NCBI GenBank assembly: GCA_022843605.1
Contig: JALHNI010000018.1
Coordinates: 1 to 64,000 of the forward strand
From: Bryobacter sp.
Lineage (GTDB): Bacteria; Acidobacteriota; Terriglobia; Bryobacterales; Bryobacteraceae
Reading direction: 5' to 3'
DNA length: 64,000 nt
Notes under the pieces: generated by a model
Told to the model about the DNA's origin: nothing
Database searches by the model: none
Seen by the model: the letters and a program-made list of their open reading frames with translations, nothing else
Position numbers and translations under genes: made by a program
Shown here: positions 1-8,299 of the stretch, piece by piece
Layout: every line of letters begins with the position of its first letter
Position numbering within the stretch: the first letter of the stretch is position 1

Positions 1-105
1 ATCGCCAAAATCCTGGGCGAGCACGCTTTCGATCGCCTCCACGATGAACTCGGCATGGTTGTAGGCCGGCATGACAACCTCTACTTTAGGTTTGGACAGA
101 CTCAA
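1..105 (-). CDS. Family 2 glycosyltransferase, N-terminal fragment
   Basis: Only the first 35 residues lie in the window; the gene runs off the left edge. The visible reading is a short polar lead followed by VEVVMPAYNHAEF and then AIESVLAQ, the typical first beta strand and helix of a GT-A glycosyltransferase of family GT2, which transfers a sugar from a nucleotide sugar. I choose the TTG at 105, whose bases overlap the TGA stop of the upstream methyltransferase (TTGA), because the conserved VEVVMPAYN strand lies upstream of the first in-frame ATG at 72. The one-base-offset overlap implies translational coupling with the methyltransferase, as in polysaccharide or glycan-modification loci. 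The acceptor cannot be told from this fragment. Confidence 0.8.
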   Translation of the reverse strand, partial: MSLSKPKVEVVMPAYNHAEFIVEAIESVLAQDFGD

Positions 106-839
106 GAGAGCGCCTCCGGGCGAGCAACGACTACAAATTGGTAAGCAAATAAAGTCTTCCACATACGGGCCAAAGTAAAGGAAACACTTTCGAGAAAATT
201 GATCAGCCAAGTGCCTTCGAGCTTAGGGAGCGCGAGGCCGACGGGCGTTCCGGTGGAGGTGACAGTTTCGACACAAAAGCCACCGGATCGAAGGAGCTGG
301 ACCCAGCCGGACCACATAAAGAAACGGATGTGGGTGCGATCGAAAAGGCCTTTGTCGTCCTGGGGAAAGCGGCCAAGGAGAACGTTGAGGCGGAAGTAAA
401 GATGGCCGGAATTGGGCAGCGAAGCGACGAGGCAGCCATCGGGTTCAAGGACGGCCCAGGCTTCGCGGAGAAGCTTGGCGGGGTCACGGAGATGTTCCAG
501 GATGTCGGCGCAGATGACGAAGTGAAATGACTCTTCGAGCCGGGGCAAGCCCAGTTCGAGGTCGGCTTCGATGAGGCGGACATTGCGAGGGAAAGCGAGG
601 CCAGCGCCGCCGGGCCGCTCCAGGCCGGTGACCTGGTAGCCGCGATCGGCGAGGATGGCGGCGAGATAGCCGCCGGCACAACCGATGTCTAGCACCCGGC
701 GGCCTTGGCCTTGCGCGGGCAAGGCATTGACGAGGAGAGAATGGCTGCTGAAAGAACTGGCCTTGAAGGCGTACACCGATTCTCCGCTAGATTCGCTTCT
801 TTCCCACAGCACTGCCGCGATTATGGCAGATTCAGGCAA
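102..839 (-). CDS. Class I SAM-dependent methyltransferase
   Basis: A 245-residue methyltransferase of the UbiE/BioC-like (Methyltransf_11/23) class. Motif I is VLDIGCAGGYLA near residue 50, followed by the acidic loop after strand 2 (GLERP), a motif II-like FHFVICADILEHLRDP, and motif III around the LEPDG turn. It uses S-adenosylmethionine; the substrate is not evident, but coupling by overlap to a GT2 glycosyltransferase suggests a sugar or polyprenyl-linked intermediate. The longest reading starts with TTG at 839. An alternative is the GTG at 812, which has a CATAAT hexamer ending seven bases upstream, similar to the promoter geometry seen elsewhere in the window. The family call is firm; the start is uncertain. 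Confidence 0.85.
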   Translation of the reverse strand: MPESAIIAAVLWERSESSGESVYAFKASSFSSHSLLVNALPAQGQGRRVLDIGCAGGYLAAILADRGYQVTGLERPGGAGLAFPRNVRLIEADLELGLPRLEESFHFVICADILEHLRDPAKLLREAWAVLEPDGCLVASLPNSGHLYFRLNVLLGRFPQDDKGLFDRTHIRFFMWSGWVQLLRSGGFCVETVTSTGTPVGLALPKLEGTWLINFLESVSFTLARMWKTLFAYQFVVVARPEALS

Positions 840-862
840 AACGTAACAAGCTTGGCCGCGAA

Positions 863-3286
863 TCAGCGGTGCTGGAACCAGTACCGGTGAACGGGCAGGG
901 GCATGGGGGAGTTGGCCCCACGGACGCTCTTCCAGAGGATCTCATTGAGGGCGAACATGGGCGCCTGGTCGACTTCGTCGAGGTTCATTTCGAGGGAGGC
1001 CTGAGCGCCCCAGGCGTTGGCGGCGTTGCGGGCGTTGACGTCGATTTTGGGGGCGATGGCGGTGTAGGGACGGAGATCGGGCTGGGTGCCGAAGGAGTTG
1101 TACATGGGAAGCGCGGCGGCATCGTATTGGGTCATGGGCGGCAGGCCGAGCAGCAGTTCGATGGTGCGGAGCATGGCGGAGGTGGTGTAGAGGGTGGAGT
1201 CGACGAAGCCGCGCTTGGTGTAGGGGCTGACGATGAGGCCGACGGTGCGGCGGGCATCGACGTGGTCGGGGCCGTTCTGGGCATCGTCCTCAATGAAGAA
1301 GATGGCGGTCTCGGGCCAGTAAGGGCTCTTGGTGATGCGTTCAACGAGTTGACCGACGGCGTGGTCGGCGTTGGCGACCATGGCGCTGGGGGTGAAGGCA
1401 CCGGGGCGGGTGCCCTGGGTGTGGTTCTCGGGGAGGCTCATGATGACGAGATTGGGTAGACGGTCAGCCGGGTTGGTGGACTTGAAGTTTCGCTCGTAAG
1501 CGTCGAGTTCTTCGAAGAAGACGCGGACGTTGTCGGTGTCGCGCATGCCGGGAAGCTTGAACTTTGGAGAGACGTGGCCGAGAAGCCCACCGACACCAGG
1601 AGCGGCGGCCATGGTGGTGCCGTCGCTGGAGCGGCTGGCGTACTCGCCGTAGCTGCGATAGGTGAGTCCCTGACGGGCGGCGAGGTCCCAGAGGTGACCG
1701 CCAGCGGGGACGTAAGCATTCGAGGTGGTCTTGATGCTGTGGCCGCCGTAGTTGGCGGGCCACATTTTTTCGTTGTAGTCGGTGGCAATGGCGGAGTTCG
1801 ACCAGGAGTGGCCATCGACGCTGACTTCGCCGTCGCAGTAGAGGTTGTCGAGAAGAACCCACTGGTCGGCGAGGGCATGGTGATTGGGGGTGACTTTTTC
1901 GCCAAAGATGGTGAGGCGGGGATCGCCGTTGCCCTTCTTGATGTCACCGAAGACCTGATCGTAGGTGCGGTTCTCTTTGATGACATAGATGACGTGCTTG
2001 ATGGGCGAACCGGCGCCGACGGCTTGGGGGACGATGCTGGGCTCTTTGGGCGGGCGGGCCTGGGTGAGCTGGTCGTCACGGTAGGGGATGTTGTCGTAGA
2101 CCTGCTTGGTCCAGCCCTTGATGCGGTCCTTGAGGTTGGCGAGGTCGACAATGTTGACGGTGCCGCGCTGGATGTCGCGAACGGTGGTTTTGGTGGGGCG
2201 GCCGTTGAGGAGCGGACTGGTGGGTCCGTCGACGTTGGAGTGGGGCTGGAGACCTTTGCTGTTGCCGATGTAGAGATGGCGATTGGCCGTGAGGTGGAGC
2301 GCGCTGGGGTACCAGCCGGAGGGGATGAAGCCGAGCACCTGGCTTTCGCCGGCCTGTTTAACGTTGACGACGGCGATGCAGTTGTTGTCGGCATTGGCGA
2401 CGAAGAGCATGTGGTTTTGACGATCAAGCGTGAGGGCGTTGGGGGTGCTGCCTTGAGGGGCGCGGGCGGTGGGACCGACGTTGATGGTTTCAATGGCGCG
2501 ACGGAGTTTGGTATCGATGACGGTGACGGTGTTTTCGTTGCCATTGGAGACATAGAGGCGGCCGTCGGGAGCGAGTTCAAGGTCGTTGGGGTTGAGGCCG
2601 GTGCTGATGGAGCCGACAGTTCGACCCGCGGCGGTATCGATGACGGAGACGGAGTGGCTGCCCCAGTTGCTGACGAAAAGGGTGGCGCCATCGTCGCTGA
2701 ACTGGAGGTCATAGGGACTGACACTCACGGGAATGCGCTGGACGATTTTGCCGGTGGCGGTGTCGAAGACGCTGATGTGGCCGGGGCCGGGATCGGCGCC
2801 GCGATTGGCGGCGTAGAGGCGGTTGAGTTTGGGGTGCATGGCGACGCCGGACCAGTAGATTTTCTGGCCAGGGAGAGAGTCGCGCCATTCGGCGGAGGGG
2901 CGTTCGCTGAGGCGGCCGTTGGCGTAGTCGAAGACGTAGATGGGCGCGACGAGAGTCTGCCTGGAGCCGGTGGCATTGCCGCCGGAAACGAAGAGTTGGC
3001 TACCGTCGTTGGACCAGGCGAGGCCGAGCCAGGCGGATTTGAGTCCGATGCGCTGGACGGCTTCCTGGGTCTTGGCGTCAATAACGACGAGGCCGTGAGG
3101 GTTGAAGCCGCCATGCTGAGCAACGATCGCCTGGCCGTCGCGGCTGCCGGAGAGATTCAGGATGAGATCTTCGGTGGGAATCGCTTTGCCGGCGGGAGTA
3201 ATGCGCCAGCCGTTGGGAAGGGAGAAGCCACCGGGGATCGGGTGGGGCGCTTGGGCCAGCATGAGCAACAGGGCCAGGGAAATCAT
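863..3286 (-). CDS. Secreted YncE-like beta-propeller and phosphoesterase fusion
   Basis: An 807-residue exported two-domain protein. I start at the ATG at 3286 (MISLALLLMLAQ, a signal peptide) rather than 174 bases upstream. Residues about 30-400 are a YncE/NHL-type seven-bladed propeller with repeated SNDG, DDGATLFVSN and PDGRLYVSNG strands. The C-terminal half is an alkaline-phosphatase-superfamily phosphoesterase (phospholipase C-like family): VIKENRTYDQVFG opens the domain, DGHSWSN follows, and FFIEDDAQNGPDHVDARR with SPYTKRG carries the later metal-binding region. This architecture is common in Acidobacteria and probably acts on periplasmic phosphodiesters or phosphomonoesters; the substrate is unknown. 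It is divergent from the CBM9-like gene, with TATCAT at 3293-3298 only six bases before the start. Confidence 0.88.
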   Translation of the reverse strand: MISLALLLMLAQAPHPIPGGFSLPNGWRITPAGKAIPTEDLILNLSGSRDGQAIVAQHGGFNPHGLVVIDAKTQEAVQRIGLKSAWLGLAWSNDGSQLFVSGGNATGSRQTLVAPIYVFDYANGRLSERPSAEWRDSLPGQKIYWSGVAMHPKLNRLYAANRGADPGPGHISVFDTATGKIVQRIPVSVSPYDLQFSDDGATLFVSNWGSHSVSVIDTAAGRTVGSISTGLNPNDLELAPDGRLYVSNGNENTVTVIDTKLRRAIETINVGPTARAPQGSTPNALTLDRQNHMLFVANADNNCIAVVNVKQAGESQVLGFIPSGWYPSALHLTANRHLYIGNSKGLQPHSNVDGPTSPLLNGRPTKTTVRDIQRGTVNIVDLANLKDRIKGWTKQVYDNIPYRDDQLTQARPPKEPSIVPQAVGAGSPIKHVIYVIKENRTYDQVFGDIKKGNGDPRLTIFGEKVTPNHHALADQWVLLDNLYCDGEVSVDGHSWSNSAIATDYNEKMWPANYGGHSIKTTSNAYVPAGGHLWDLAARQGLTYRSYGEYASRSSDGTTMAAAPGVGGLLGHVSPKFKLPGMRDTDNVRVFFEELDAYERNFKSTNPADRLPNLVIMSLPENHTQGTRPGAFTPSAMVANADHAVGQLVERITKSPYWPETAIFFIEDDAQNGPDHVDARRTVGLIVSPYTKRGFVDSTLYTTSAMLRTIELLLGLPPMTQYDAAALPMYNSFGTQPDLRPYTAIAPKIDVNARNAANAWGAQASLEMNLDEVDQAPMFALNEILWKSVRGANSPMPLPVHRYWFQHR

Positions 3287-3292
3287 CCACAG

Positions 3293-3298
3293 ATGATA
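3293..3298 (-). promoter_or_regulatory. Candidate -10 box (TATCAT), leaderless geometry
   Basis: TATCAT on the minus strand ends six bases before the ATG at 3286, with no Shine-Dalgarno between. Transcription would begin at or next to the start codon. Part of a recurring pattern in this window. Confidence 0.45.
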
Positions 3299-3339
3299 GC
3301 GGAGACAGATGAAAACGGTGTGACGAAGACACGACGGGT

Positions 3340-3345
3340 TATATT
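3340..3345 (+). promoter_or_regulatory. Candidate -10 box (TATATT), leaderless geometry
   Basis: TATATT ends eight bases before the ATG at 3354 and no GGAG-like site is present. It is back to back with the opposite-strand TATCAT at 3293-3298, so a 67-base gap would serve both divergent genes. Confidence 0.5.
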
Positions 3346-3353
3346 GACGAAGA

Positions 3354-4034
3354 ATGCGATTTCTTTTTGTGCTTTGCTTCAACCTGGGCCTGATGGCCGC
3401 AGACGGCGTTTTGTTGAGTGGCTTTGCCAAGACCGCGCCGCCACTGGAGGCGGATCCCACGGGTGCGCTCTGGCGGAAGGCGCCGATGGTGGTGGCGGCG
3501 CAGGATCGCTATGGGAAGCCGCTGCCGGAGGCGCGGACGGAGATTCGAAGCTTGTGGACGGGAGACGATCTGTATTTCCTGTTCAGTTCGAAGTACGAAT
3601 CGATGTACTTGCGGCCGGTGGCGCAGCCGGAAAAAGAGACGCACGGGCTTTGGGATTTTGACGTGGTGGAAGTGTTTATTGGCGATGACTTGAAGCGGAT
3701 CAACCTGTACAAGGAGTTCGAGGTGTCGCCGCGGGGGGAGTGGGTGGATCTGGATATCGATAAGAGCAAGATGAATGCTGACGGGTGGAAGTGGGATTCA
3801 GGCTTTACGTTCAAGACGCGGATCGATGAGGCGGCGAAGATTTGGCACTGCGTGATGAAGATTCCCTGGAAGTCAATTGCGGCGGCGGCACCGAAGGCGG
3901 GGCAGGAGTTCCGGCTGAATCTGTACCGGATTGAAGGCGGGCCGGAGCCACGGAAGTACATTACGTGGCAAGCGGTACAGTCACCGTCGTTCCATACGCC
4001 GGAGGCGTTCGGGCGCTTGAGGTTGAAGAAGTAA
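3354..4034 (+). CDS. Secreted carbohydrate-binding family 9-like protein
   Basis: A 226-residue exported protein: signal peptide MRFLFVLCFNLGLMAAD, then a single beta-sandwich of the CBM9-like family seen in extracellular proteins of Acidobacteria and Planctomycetes. Recognisable pieces are SLWTGDDLYFLF, the W-DFDVVEVFIGDD strand, FEVSPRGEWVDLDID and MKIPWKSI. The fold usually binds sugar-reducing ends, or acts as a stand-alone sensor or binding protein. The gene overlaps the ATP-grasp gene by one base (TAATG), so the two are co-translated. No catalytic residues are expected. The family is clear; the ligand is unknown. Confidence 0.85.
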   Translation: MRFLFVLCFNLGLMAADGVLLSGFAKTAPPLEADPTGALWRKAPMVVAAQDRYGKPLPEARTEIRSLWTGDDLYFLFSSKYESMYLRPVAQPEKETHGLWDFDVVEVFIGDDLKRINLYKEFEVSPRGEWVDLDIDKSKMNADGWKWDSGFTFKTRIDEAAKIWHCVMKIPWKSIAAAAPKAGQEFRLNLYRIEGGPEPRKYITWQAVQSPSFHTPEAFGRLRLKK

Positions 4035-4972
4035 TGACGCCGAAACTGACGATTCTTTTTGAGCATCCGGAATGGCAGAAGCCGCTGTTCGCGGCATTGA
4101 AGAAGCGGGGCGTGCCTTATGCCACGTTCGATTTGAAGGCGGCCGCGTTCGACCCGACAGCCGTGCCCCAGACGCCGCTGTACTTTAACCAGGCAAGCCC
4201 GAGCGCGTATGTACGAGGGAACACGCGGGCGGTGCCACTGGCACTGTCGTTGATGCGGGCATTGGAGATTGGCGGGGCGCGGGTATTGAACGGATCCCGT
4301 GCGTTTGCCTTGGAATTGAGCAAGTCAGCGCAGGCGGCTCTGCTGAATCAGTTGGGCATTGGGCACCCAAAATCGCTGGTGTTTAACGAGGTGAGCGCGG
4401 CTTTGCGGGAATGGACGGGCGGCTGGCCAGCGCTGGTGAAGCCGGAGCAGGGCGGCAGCGGAGCGCGGATGTTTCTGTTGCAGGGGCCCGAAGAGTTGAA
4501 ACGTCTGTTGCGCGAGCAGCCTTCGTTATGGGAGCCGGACCACCTGTTGCTGCTGCAGGAGTATTTTCCAGTGGACCCGAAACAAGGGATCGTGCGGATG
4601 GAGTTTCTGGGCGGCAAGCTGCTGTACGCGATGCGGGTGGTTTCGCATGGGGGCTTTAACCTGTGCCCTTCGGAGGTCTGCAACCCGGGGGACGGAAGCG
4701 CGTCTCATTGCGAGATTCCTGCGGCAAAGCCGGTGGAGTTTCACCCCTATGTGGATGTTCCGCGAGACGCGGTGGCGTTGGGCGAGATCATCGTAAATGC
4801 AGCCAAGCTGGACGTGGCAGGAGTGGAGTATTTGGAGGCGGAGGATGGCCGGCTGATTTTCTACGACATCAATGCCAACTCCAATTTGCGGGCGCCGATC
4901 GGGAGGGCGTTCGGCTTCGATCCGTTTGAGCGAGTGGTGGACTACCTGGTGCGCGAACTTTCGAGCAGATAG
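4034..4972 (+). CDS. RimK-like ATP-grasp ligase
   Basis: A 312-residue cytoplasmic ATP-grasp protein starting at the ATG that overlaps the previous stop. The N-terminal domain (to about residue 95) is a Rossmann-like pre-ATP-grasp; LNGSRAFALELSKS precedes the ATP-grasp module. PALVKPEQGGSGARMF is the phosphate-binding loop, LLQEYFP the hinge, and FYDINANSN the magnesium-binding DxNxN near the C-terminus. It resembles glutathione synthetase/RimK enzymes that join a carboxylate to an amine or thiol through an acylphosphate. No substrate can be named. Its coupling to a secreted CBM9-like protein is unusual, because the enzyme has no export signal. Confidence 0.82.
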   Translation: MTPKLTILFEHPEWQKPLFAALKKRGVPYATFDLKAAAFDPTAVPQTPLYFNQASPSAYVRGNTRAVPLALSLMRALEIGGARVLNGSRAFALELSKSAQAALLNQLGIGHPKSLVFNEVSAALREWTGGWPALVKPEQGGSGARMFLLQGPEELKRLLREQPSLWEPDHLLLLQEYFPVDPKQGIVRMEFLGGKLLYAMRVVSHGGFNLCPSEVCNPGDGSASHCEIPAAKPVEFHPYVDVPRDAVALGEIIVNAAKLDVAGVEYLEAEDGRLIFYDINANSNLRAPIGRAFGFDPFERVVDYLVRELSSR

Positions 4973-4980
4973 ACGCGGGC

Positions 4981-5949
4981 CTAAAAAGTAGCGATGGGGT
5001 TGACCGGGGAGCCCGTGCCGCGAGGGACCGAGAGGGGCGCCGCGGTGAGCAAGAACTCCCAGCGCCGGCGGGCGGCGGCGGCCTCTCCTAGGGCCTCAAG
5101 GTCGCAATTGTCGAGCATGGGGACGCCCATGGCGATGATGAGGAGCTGGTGGATGGGATAGGGGACGCCGGACACGGGCGAGGGCATGAGTTCGGCATGG
5201 ACGTCGCTGCCCAGCATGGCGATATCGCGCTGTTTGAACCAGCGGGCGCAGGAGACATGGAGCCCGGCGGAGCGCTGGTCGGTGTCCCAGGGGCCTTTTT
5301 CTGCGCGGCGGGCCCAGCGGCCGGTGCGGACAAAAACGATGTCGCCCGGACCAATTTTGACGCCCGCCTTTTTCTCCCAGGCTTCGAGGTCGGCCGGATA
5401 GATGGGCGTGGAGAGTTCCAGATACTTCACGCCTTTAAGGCGGGGAATATCGACCAGAATGCCGCGCGAGAAGAAGCCGTGCTTGTAGGCATCGACCGCG
5501 AGTTGGTGGGCGCCGGTGGCGTTGACCTGCTGCTGCGAATAGCCGTTATAGAGCCGCCCCTGGTAGACCATGTGCGAGAGCGCATCGAAGTGAGTGAGCG
5601 AGGCACCGTGGAAGGTGAGGGTGTAGGTGTCGACGGCGAACATGGGCCGCGGATCGACGCCGCTTTCGAGCATTTTCTGTTGGAAAGGGCGGCTGTTGTC
5701 GGCGGCGCGGACGGTATCGGCATCGCGGGACAGGGAGACGGAGAAGCCTTCTTTGACCAGGGCAGCGGCACGGCGGCGGACGGCGGGGGTGATGAGGTTT
5801 ATGGCGCCCAACTGATCGTTGGGGCCCCAGCGGCCCCAGTTGGAGAGCTCCTTCATCCAGGCGTCGAGGGTGGCGCGGTCGACGGTCACTGGTGGTTGGG
5901 CGGCGAGGGTGAGGACGGCGAGCAGGAGGAGGGCGAAGCGGGTGGTCAT
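4981..5949 (-). CDS. Secreted cyclase-family (kynurenine formamidase-like) hydrolase
   Basis: A 322-residue protein with signal peptide MTTRFALLLLAVLTLAAQ, followed by the putative-cyclase fold (PF04199), whose characterised members include bacterial kynurenine formamidase. The metal-binding segment is LTHFDALSHM, close to the family HxGTHxDxPxH signature but with Phe in place of one usual residue. GDIVFVRTG and MLGSDVHAE are also family motifs. I start at the ATG at 5949; the open frame continues upstream only as a shadow of the sortase and VWA genes. A GGAG lies just before the start. A periplasmic location is odd for kynurenine metabolism, so the substrate is probably different. It sits immediately downstream of the sortase gene, 37 bases away. 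Confidence 0.85.
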   Translation of the reverse strand: MTTRFALLLLAVLTLAAQPPVTVDRATLDAWMKELSNWGRWGPNDQLGAINLITPAVRRRAAALVKEGFSVSLSRDADTVRAADNSRPFQQKMLESGVDPRPMFAVDTYTLTFHGASLTHFDALSHMVYQGRLYNGYSQQQVNATGAHQLAVDAYKHGFFSRGILVDIPRLKGVKYLELSTPIYPADLEAWEKKAGVKIGPGDIVFVRTGRWARRAEKGPWDTDQRSAGLHVSCARWFKQRDIAMLGSDVHAELMPSPVSGVPYPIHQLLIIAMGVPMLDNCDLEALGEAAAARRRWEFLLTAAPLSVPRGTGSPVNPIATF

Positions 5950-5986
5950 TCTCCGGCCAAGGTCGACAGCGATTTCATGGCTGTGA

Positions 5987-6580
5987 TTATACCGGGGGAG
6001 GTGGGACGAGGGTGGCGCTGACGATGAAGCGCTGCGGGGCGGAGCCGAGGTAATCGAAGGGGTAGCAGGTGACGAGGGTGACAGTGTCCTGCCGGGTGGG
6101 TGCCAGGACGCTGACGGCGGAAGGCTCCACAATGCGCGTCTCCTGGACGCGATAATGGCGTTCGCCGTCGGGGGTGAGGAGGGTGAGTTGGTCGCCGAGG
6201 CGGACATTGCGCAGGGGGCGGAAGAAGGTATCGCGATGGGCGGCAACCCCGACGTTGCCATGCTTACCGGGGAGCGCGGTACCAGGAATCCAGCCGGCAC
6301 CCTGAGCGAGAGTGGCGTGGCTGGATCCGCGGCGAATGAGAACTTCGAGGCCGAGACGGGGCATCCGGAGCACGCCGACGCCGCTGACCGGAGGGGGAGG
6401 CACGAGGGAAACCGGCAGGGGAGGATGGAGCCGCGGTAGCTCCAGGTTGGCGGTGAAGGCCAGACGGTCCTGCCGCTCGCGGTACTCGCCCCAGAACCAT
6501 TGACCGGCGGCACCCAGAACCAGCAGTCCACCGGCGACGGCGATCCAGAAGGCCGCCGAGATGCGGGCACGAATGCGCAT
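5987..6580 (-). CDS. Class D-like sortase
   Basis: A 197-residue sortase. Residues 10-27 form an N-terminal membrane anchor, then a proline-rich linker leads to the sortase barrel. The catalytic triad is visible: His115 in GVAAHRDTFF, Cys172 in TLVTCYPF and Arg184 in APQRFIV. The spacing and the TLVTCYPF motif fit class D/E sortases. In Gram-negative bacteria sortases are rare and usually serve one or few targets. It is the third gene of an operon with a VWA protein (3-base gap) and a protein ending in LPETA plus a hydrophobic segment and basic tail. It most likely cleaves the LPETA motif of that protein and links it to an unknown nucleophile. Confidence 0.9.
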   Translation of the reverse strand: MRIRARISAAFWIAVAGGLLVLGAAGQWFWGEYRERQDRLAFTANLELPRLHPPLPVSLVPPPPVSGVGVLRMPRLGLEVLIRRGSSHATLAQGAGWIPGTALPGKHGNVGVAAHRDTFFRPLRNVRLGDQLTLLTPDGERHYRVQETRIVEPSAVSVLAPTRQDTVTLVTCYPFDYLGSAPQRFIVSATLVPPPPV

Positions 6581-6583
6581 GAG

Positions 6584-7507
6584 CTACTTCGCTTCTCCGG
6601 CGATGAAGAAGGATTCGCGAGTGCGGACGCGAAGCGAGCGGCCCTGGGCGTCAGTGGCGTAGACGTGCACGCGCCGCGTTTCGCCGGCAACGGCGGTGGG
6701 TTCCGAGGTGAGAAAGCCGAGGACGTAGCGGGAGCGGAGTTCGGCGAGGATGCGGTCGAATTCGGTGGCGAGGAACTCAAGGCGAGGCTCAAAGATGGCG
6801 CGACCGCCGGTGTGGTGCGCGAAAGAGGAGAGGGTTCCTGGGTCAGTATCGAGATCGCCGGGAGCGAAGAGTCCGACGGCATAGAAGAGCGTGTTGGACT
6901 CGAGAAGAGCTCGATCGGCGTCGGCACGGGTGGCTTGGCTGGCAGTGTCCTTGCCGTCGCTCAGCACCAGGATGGCGCGGCGGGGGTGAGTCGCCGAGTG
7001 GAGAGTGGAGGCGGCCTGGACGATGGCGTCATAAAGAGCTGTTTGGCCGTCGGGGCGAGTTTTGTAGAGTTGGGAGGACCAGCGCCCGGCGACGTTGGCA
7101 CTCATCAGGGCGGGGGGGACCGCTTTGGTAACGCGTTCGTTGAAGGTGAGGATGAAGGCCTCGTCGGTGGGGGAGAGGCGGGTGCGGAGTTGCTCGACGG
7201 CCTGCACGACGCGGGCCTGGGAGTGGATCATGCTGCGGCTGTAGTCGAGAACCAGGCCGACGCTTAAATTGGTGGCACCGGTGGAAACGCGGTCGATGGG
7301 AACGAAGCGATTGCGCTCCTTGATCCGGAAGTTGGCCCGGTCGAGACCGGCGACCGGATGGCCGGCGGAATCGGTGACGAGGACATCGAGCAGGACGAGA
7401 TTGACCGTGGAGCGAAAAGAAGGAGCCTGGGGCGCCAATGGCGCTCCCAGGCTCTTGCCGATCCAACCGCAGCCGCTGAATGCGAGCAAATGACGGCGGG
7501 CAATCAT
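6584..7507 (-). CDS. VWFA-related acidobacterial domain protein
   Basis: A 307-residue exported VWA-domain protein matching the VWFA-related family that is expanded in Acidobacteria. The MIDAS metal site is Asp88-Tyr-Ser90-Arg-Ser92 (VLDYSRSM), and VLSDGKD supplies the later acidic residue. The N-terminus MIARRHLLAFSGCGW could be a lipoprotein signal with Cys13, although Phe at -3 is not canonical, or a cleaved signal. The start is the ATG at 7507, preceded by AAGGAG in the 24-base gap after the LPETA gene. It stands between the sortase and its likely substrate and probably mediates protein binding at the cell surface. It has no sorting signal of its own. Confidence 0.87.
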   Translation of the reverse strand: MIARRHLLAFSGCGWIGKSLGAPLAPQAPSFRSTVNLVLLDVLVTDSAGHPVAGLDRANFRIKERNRFVPIDRVSTGATNLSVGLVLDYSRSMIHSQARVVQAVEQLRTRLSPTDEAFILTFNERVTKAVPPALMSANVAGRWSSQLYKTRPDGQTALYDAIVQAASTLHSATHPRRAILVLSDGKDTASQATRADADRALLESNTLFYAVGLFAPGDLDTDPGTLSSFAHHTGGRAIFEPRLEFLATEFDRILAELRSRYVLGFLTSEPTAVAGETRRVHVYATDAQGRSLRVRTRESFFIAGEAK

Positions 7508-7531
7508 GGCGACTCTCCTTGGATTGGCGAA

Positions 7532-8299
7532 CTACGAGCGGGTTTGGCGAAGGCGCATGGCGCCGGCCAAGCCGAGCAGAGTGAAGCCGATACCGGCGAT
7601 GGCCGGAAGGTGGCCAGCGGTTTCAGGCAGTTGAGCATCACTCGCCGCAGGCTCGGGAGTGCGGTTTTGCGCCATCAGCACGGGCTGGGGAGCAGGCGCA
7701 GGAGCAGGCTGGGGAGCGGGTTCCGGGGTGGCCTGAGGCTTCGAGACGATCGGCTCAGCGCGGGTGGGTTGGGCTACAGGCACGGGGTTGGCGGCGACCG
7801 TGGTGGCCGGAGCCGGCGCGTCATAGACCTGGGCGGGCTTGAAAGTATCAGCCGTTTTCTCGACCGCTTCAGGACCGTCGTAGTACATAACTTTGGTATT
7901 GTTTACGCGCGACAGCTCGGCGGCCATCTCTTTGGGGTAAGCAAACTCCTGGCCGAAGCTGTCACCCGGATAGAACCAGGCGCGCAGGGCGGGCGGAACG
8001 CCGGCTGGAGTTTCCCAGTATTGAAGAACGGTATCACCGGTGGGCTGAAGACGGGAGTTGGGGATGGCGAGAATGGTGGCCTCGAGTTTCGACTGGTCCT
8101 CATTGTAGATCATCACAATATGACGGTCAGACTGAGAGTCCATCAGCTTCATCACATACTTGCCAGGCGGCAGTTGCTTCCCGGGAATCAGGATGGTTTC
8201 CTTGACGTCAAGCTTGGTGAGCTTATCCCAAGGTCCCGCGGAAAGGTGGGGCACGGTTAAGCAAAAGGCGGCCGTGAAAAGCACTAATTTGTTACGCAC
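7532..8299 (-). CDS. LPETA-anchored secreted protein, sortase substrate
   Basis: A 255-residue protein starting at GTG 8299, chosen because GAGAGGAG precedes it and a signal peptide (VRNKLVLFTAAFCLTVPHLSA) follows at once; an ATG 12 codons upstream has no such site. Residues about 22-130 form a beta-rich domain of a family common in Acidobacteria (KQLPPGKYVMKLMDSQSDRH, then RAWFYPGDSFGQEF). A proline/alanine-rich linker of about 75 residues follows. The last 32 residues form a sorting signal: LPETA, a hydrophobic stretch, and an arginine-containing tail. First gene of the sortase operon. The domain function is unknown; the sorting signal call is strong because a sortase is encoded two genes downstream. 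Confidence 0.85.
   Translation of the reverse strand: MRNKLVLFTAAFCLTVPHLSAGPWDKLTKLDVKETILIPGKQLPPGKYVMKLMDSQSDRHIVMIYNEDQSKLEATILAIPNSRLQPTGDTVLQYWETPAGVPPALRAWFYPGDSFGQEFAYPKEMAAELSRVNNTKVMYYDGPEAVEKTADTFKPAQVYDAPAPATTVAANPVPVAQPTRAEPIVSKPQATPEPAPQPAPAPAPQPVLMAQNRTPEPAASDAQLPETAGHLPAIAGIGFTLLGLAGAMRLRQTRS
7616..7630 (-). other. LPETA sorting motif codons
   Basis: Codes for Leu-Pro-Glu-Thr-Ala at residues 224-228, followed by a 21-residue apolar span and a tail ending RLRQTRS. This is the tripartite layout of a sortase substrate. Confidence 0.8.

Noticed and set aside
1574..3661. A 695-residue plus-strand frame over the phosphoesterase gene
   Set aside because: It is Gly/Ala/Val/Asp-rich without motifs and lies antisense to a gene with clear domains, a product of GC-rich codon bias.
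5950..6927. A 326-codon N-terminal extension of the cyclase-family hydrolase
   Set aside because: Pro/Ser-rich, out of frame with and overlapping the sortase and VWA genes; the signal peptide at 5949 marks the true start.
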